Source: an uncultured Lachnospiraceae bacterium
GTDB taxonomy: Bacteria; Bacillota; Clostridia; Lachnospirales; Lachnospiraceae
Direction of reading: 5' to 3'
Assembly (NCBI GenBank): GCA_900553305.1
Contig: USDI01000151.1
Span: 1 to 5,812 of the forward strand
Length of the DNA: 5,812 nt
Positions within the stretch are counted from its first letter, which is position 1. Each line of letters begins with the position of its first letter. Shown piece by piece: positions 5,796 through 5,812 of this stretch. A program made the position numbers and the translations under genes. A model generated the notes under the pieces. It saw only the letters and a program-made list of their open reading frames with translations. It did no database searches and was not told the DNA's origin.

Positions 5796-5812
5796 ACTTC
5801 GCCATATAAATT

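Overview
The window looks like a piece of a gut-type Clostridia chromosome, most likely Lachnospiraceae. The evidence is moderate to low GC, strong AGGAGG-type ribosome binding sites, an intracellular GH20 hexosaminidase, a 4HB-type chemoreceptor and a cupin-AraC regulator. This placement rests on protein style and composition, not on a marker gene.

Layout. Positions 1-1426 hold an AT-richer pair of accessory genes: an HNH endonuclase domain protein whose N-terminus probably lies beyond the left edge, and a 76-residue acidic protein of unknown function 71 bases downstream. Positions 1427-1543 form a compact non-coding segment with a chain of potential hairpins and a run of eight G, ending at a strong ribosome binding site. 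Positions 1544-3397 encode a 617-residue GH20 glycoside hydrolase with its catalytic Asp-Glu pair intact. Positions 3398-3709 are a non-coding gap with a candidate promoter and a leader hairpin. Positions 3710-4872 are a broken methyl-accepting chemotaxis protein: sensor domain, both membrane helices and the start of HAMP in one frame, and the conserved signalling tip plus C-terminal helix in another. Most of the HAMP-to-signalling region is missing between them, and the join sits on a tandem 7-bp repeat. Positions 4881-5702 carry, on the minus strand, an AraC-family regulator that converges on the chemoreceptor with an 8-base gap. Positions 5703-5812 contain its ribosome binding site, a consensus -10 box and a long perfect inverted repeat (18-bp arms plus a 5-bp inner stem).

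How they may work together. GH20 would release terminal N-acetylhexosamines from oligosaccharides inside the cell. The AraC protein has the architecture of sugar-responsive activators, and its target could be GH20 or genes beyond the right edge; nothing in the sequence proves a link. The HNH protein and its small neighbour look like cargo from a variable or defence-type region placed next to ordinary carbohydrate-use genes. The most solid unusual observation is the chemoreceptor deletion scar. The most open ones are the structured segment before GH20 and the long palindrome before the AraC gene.
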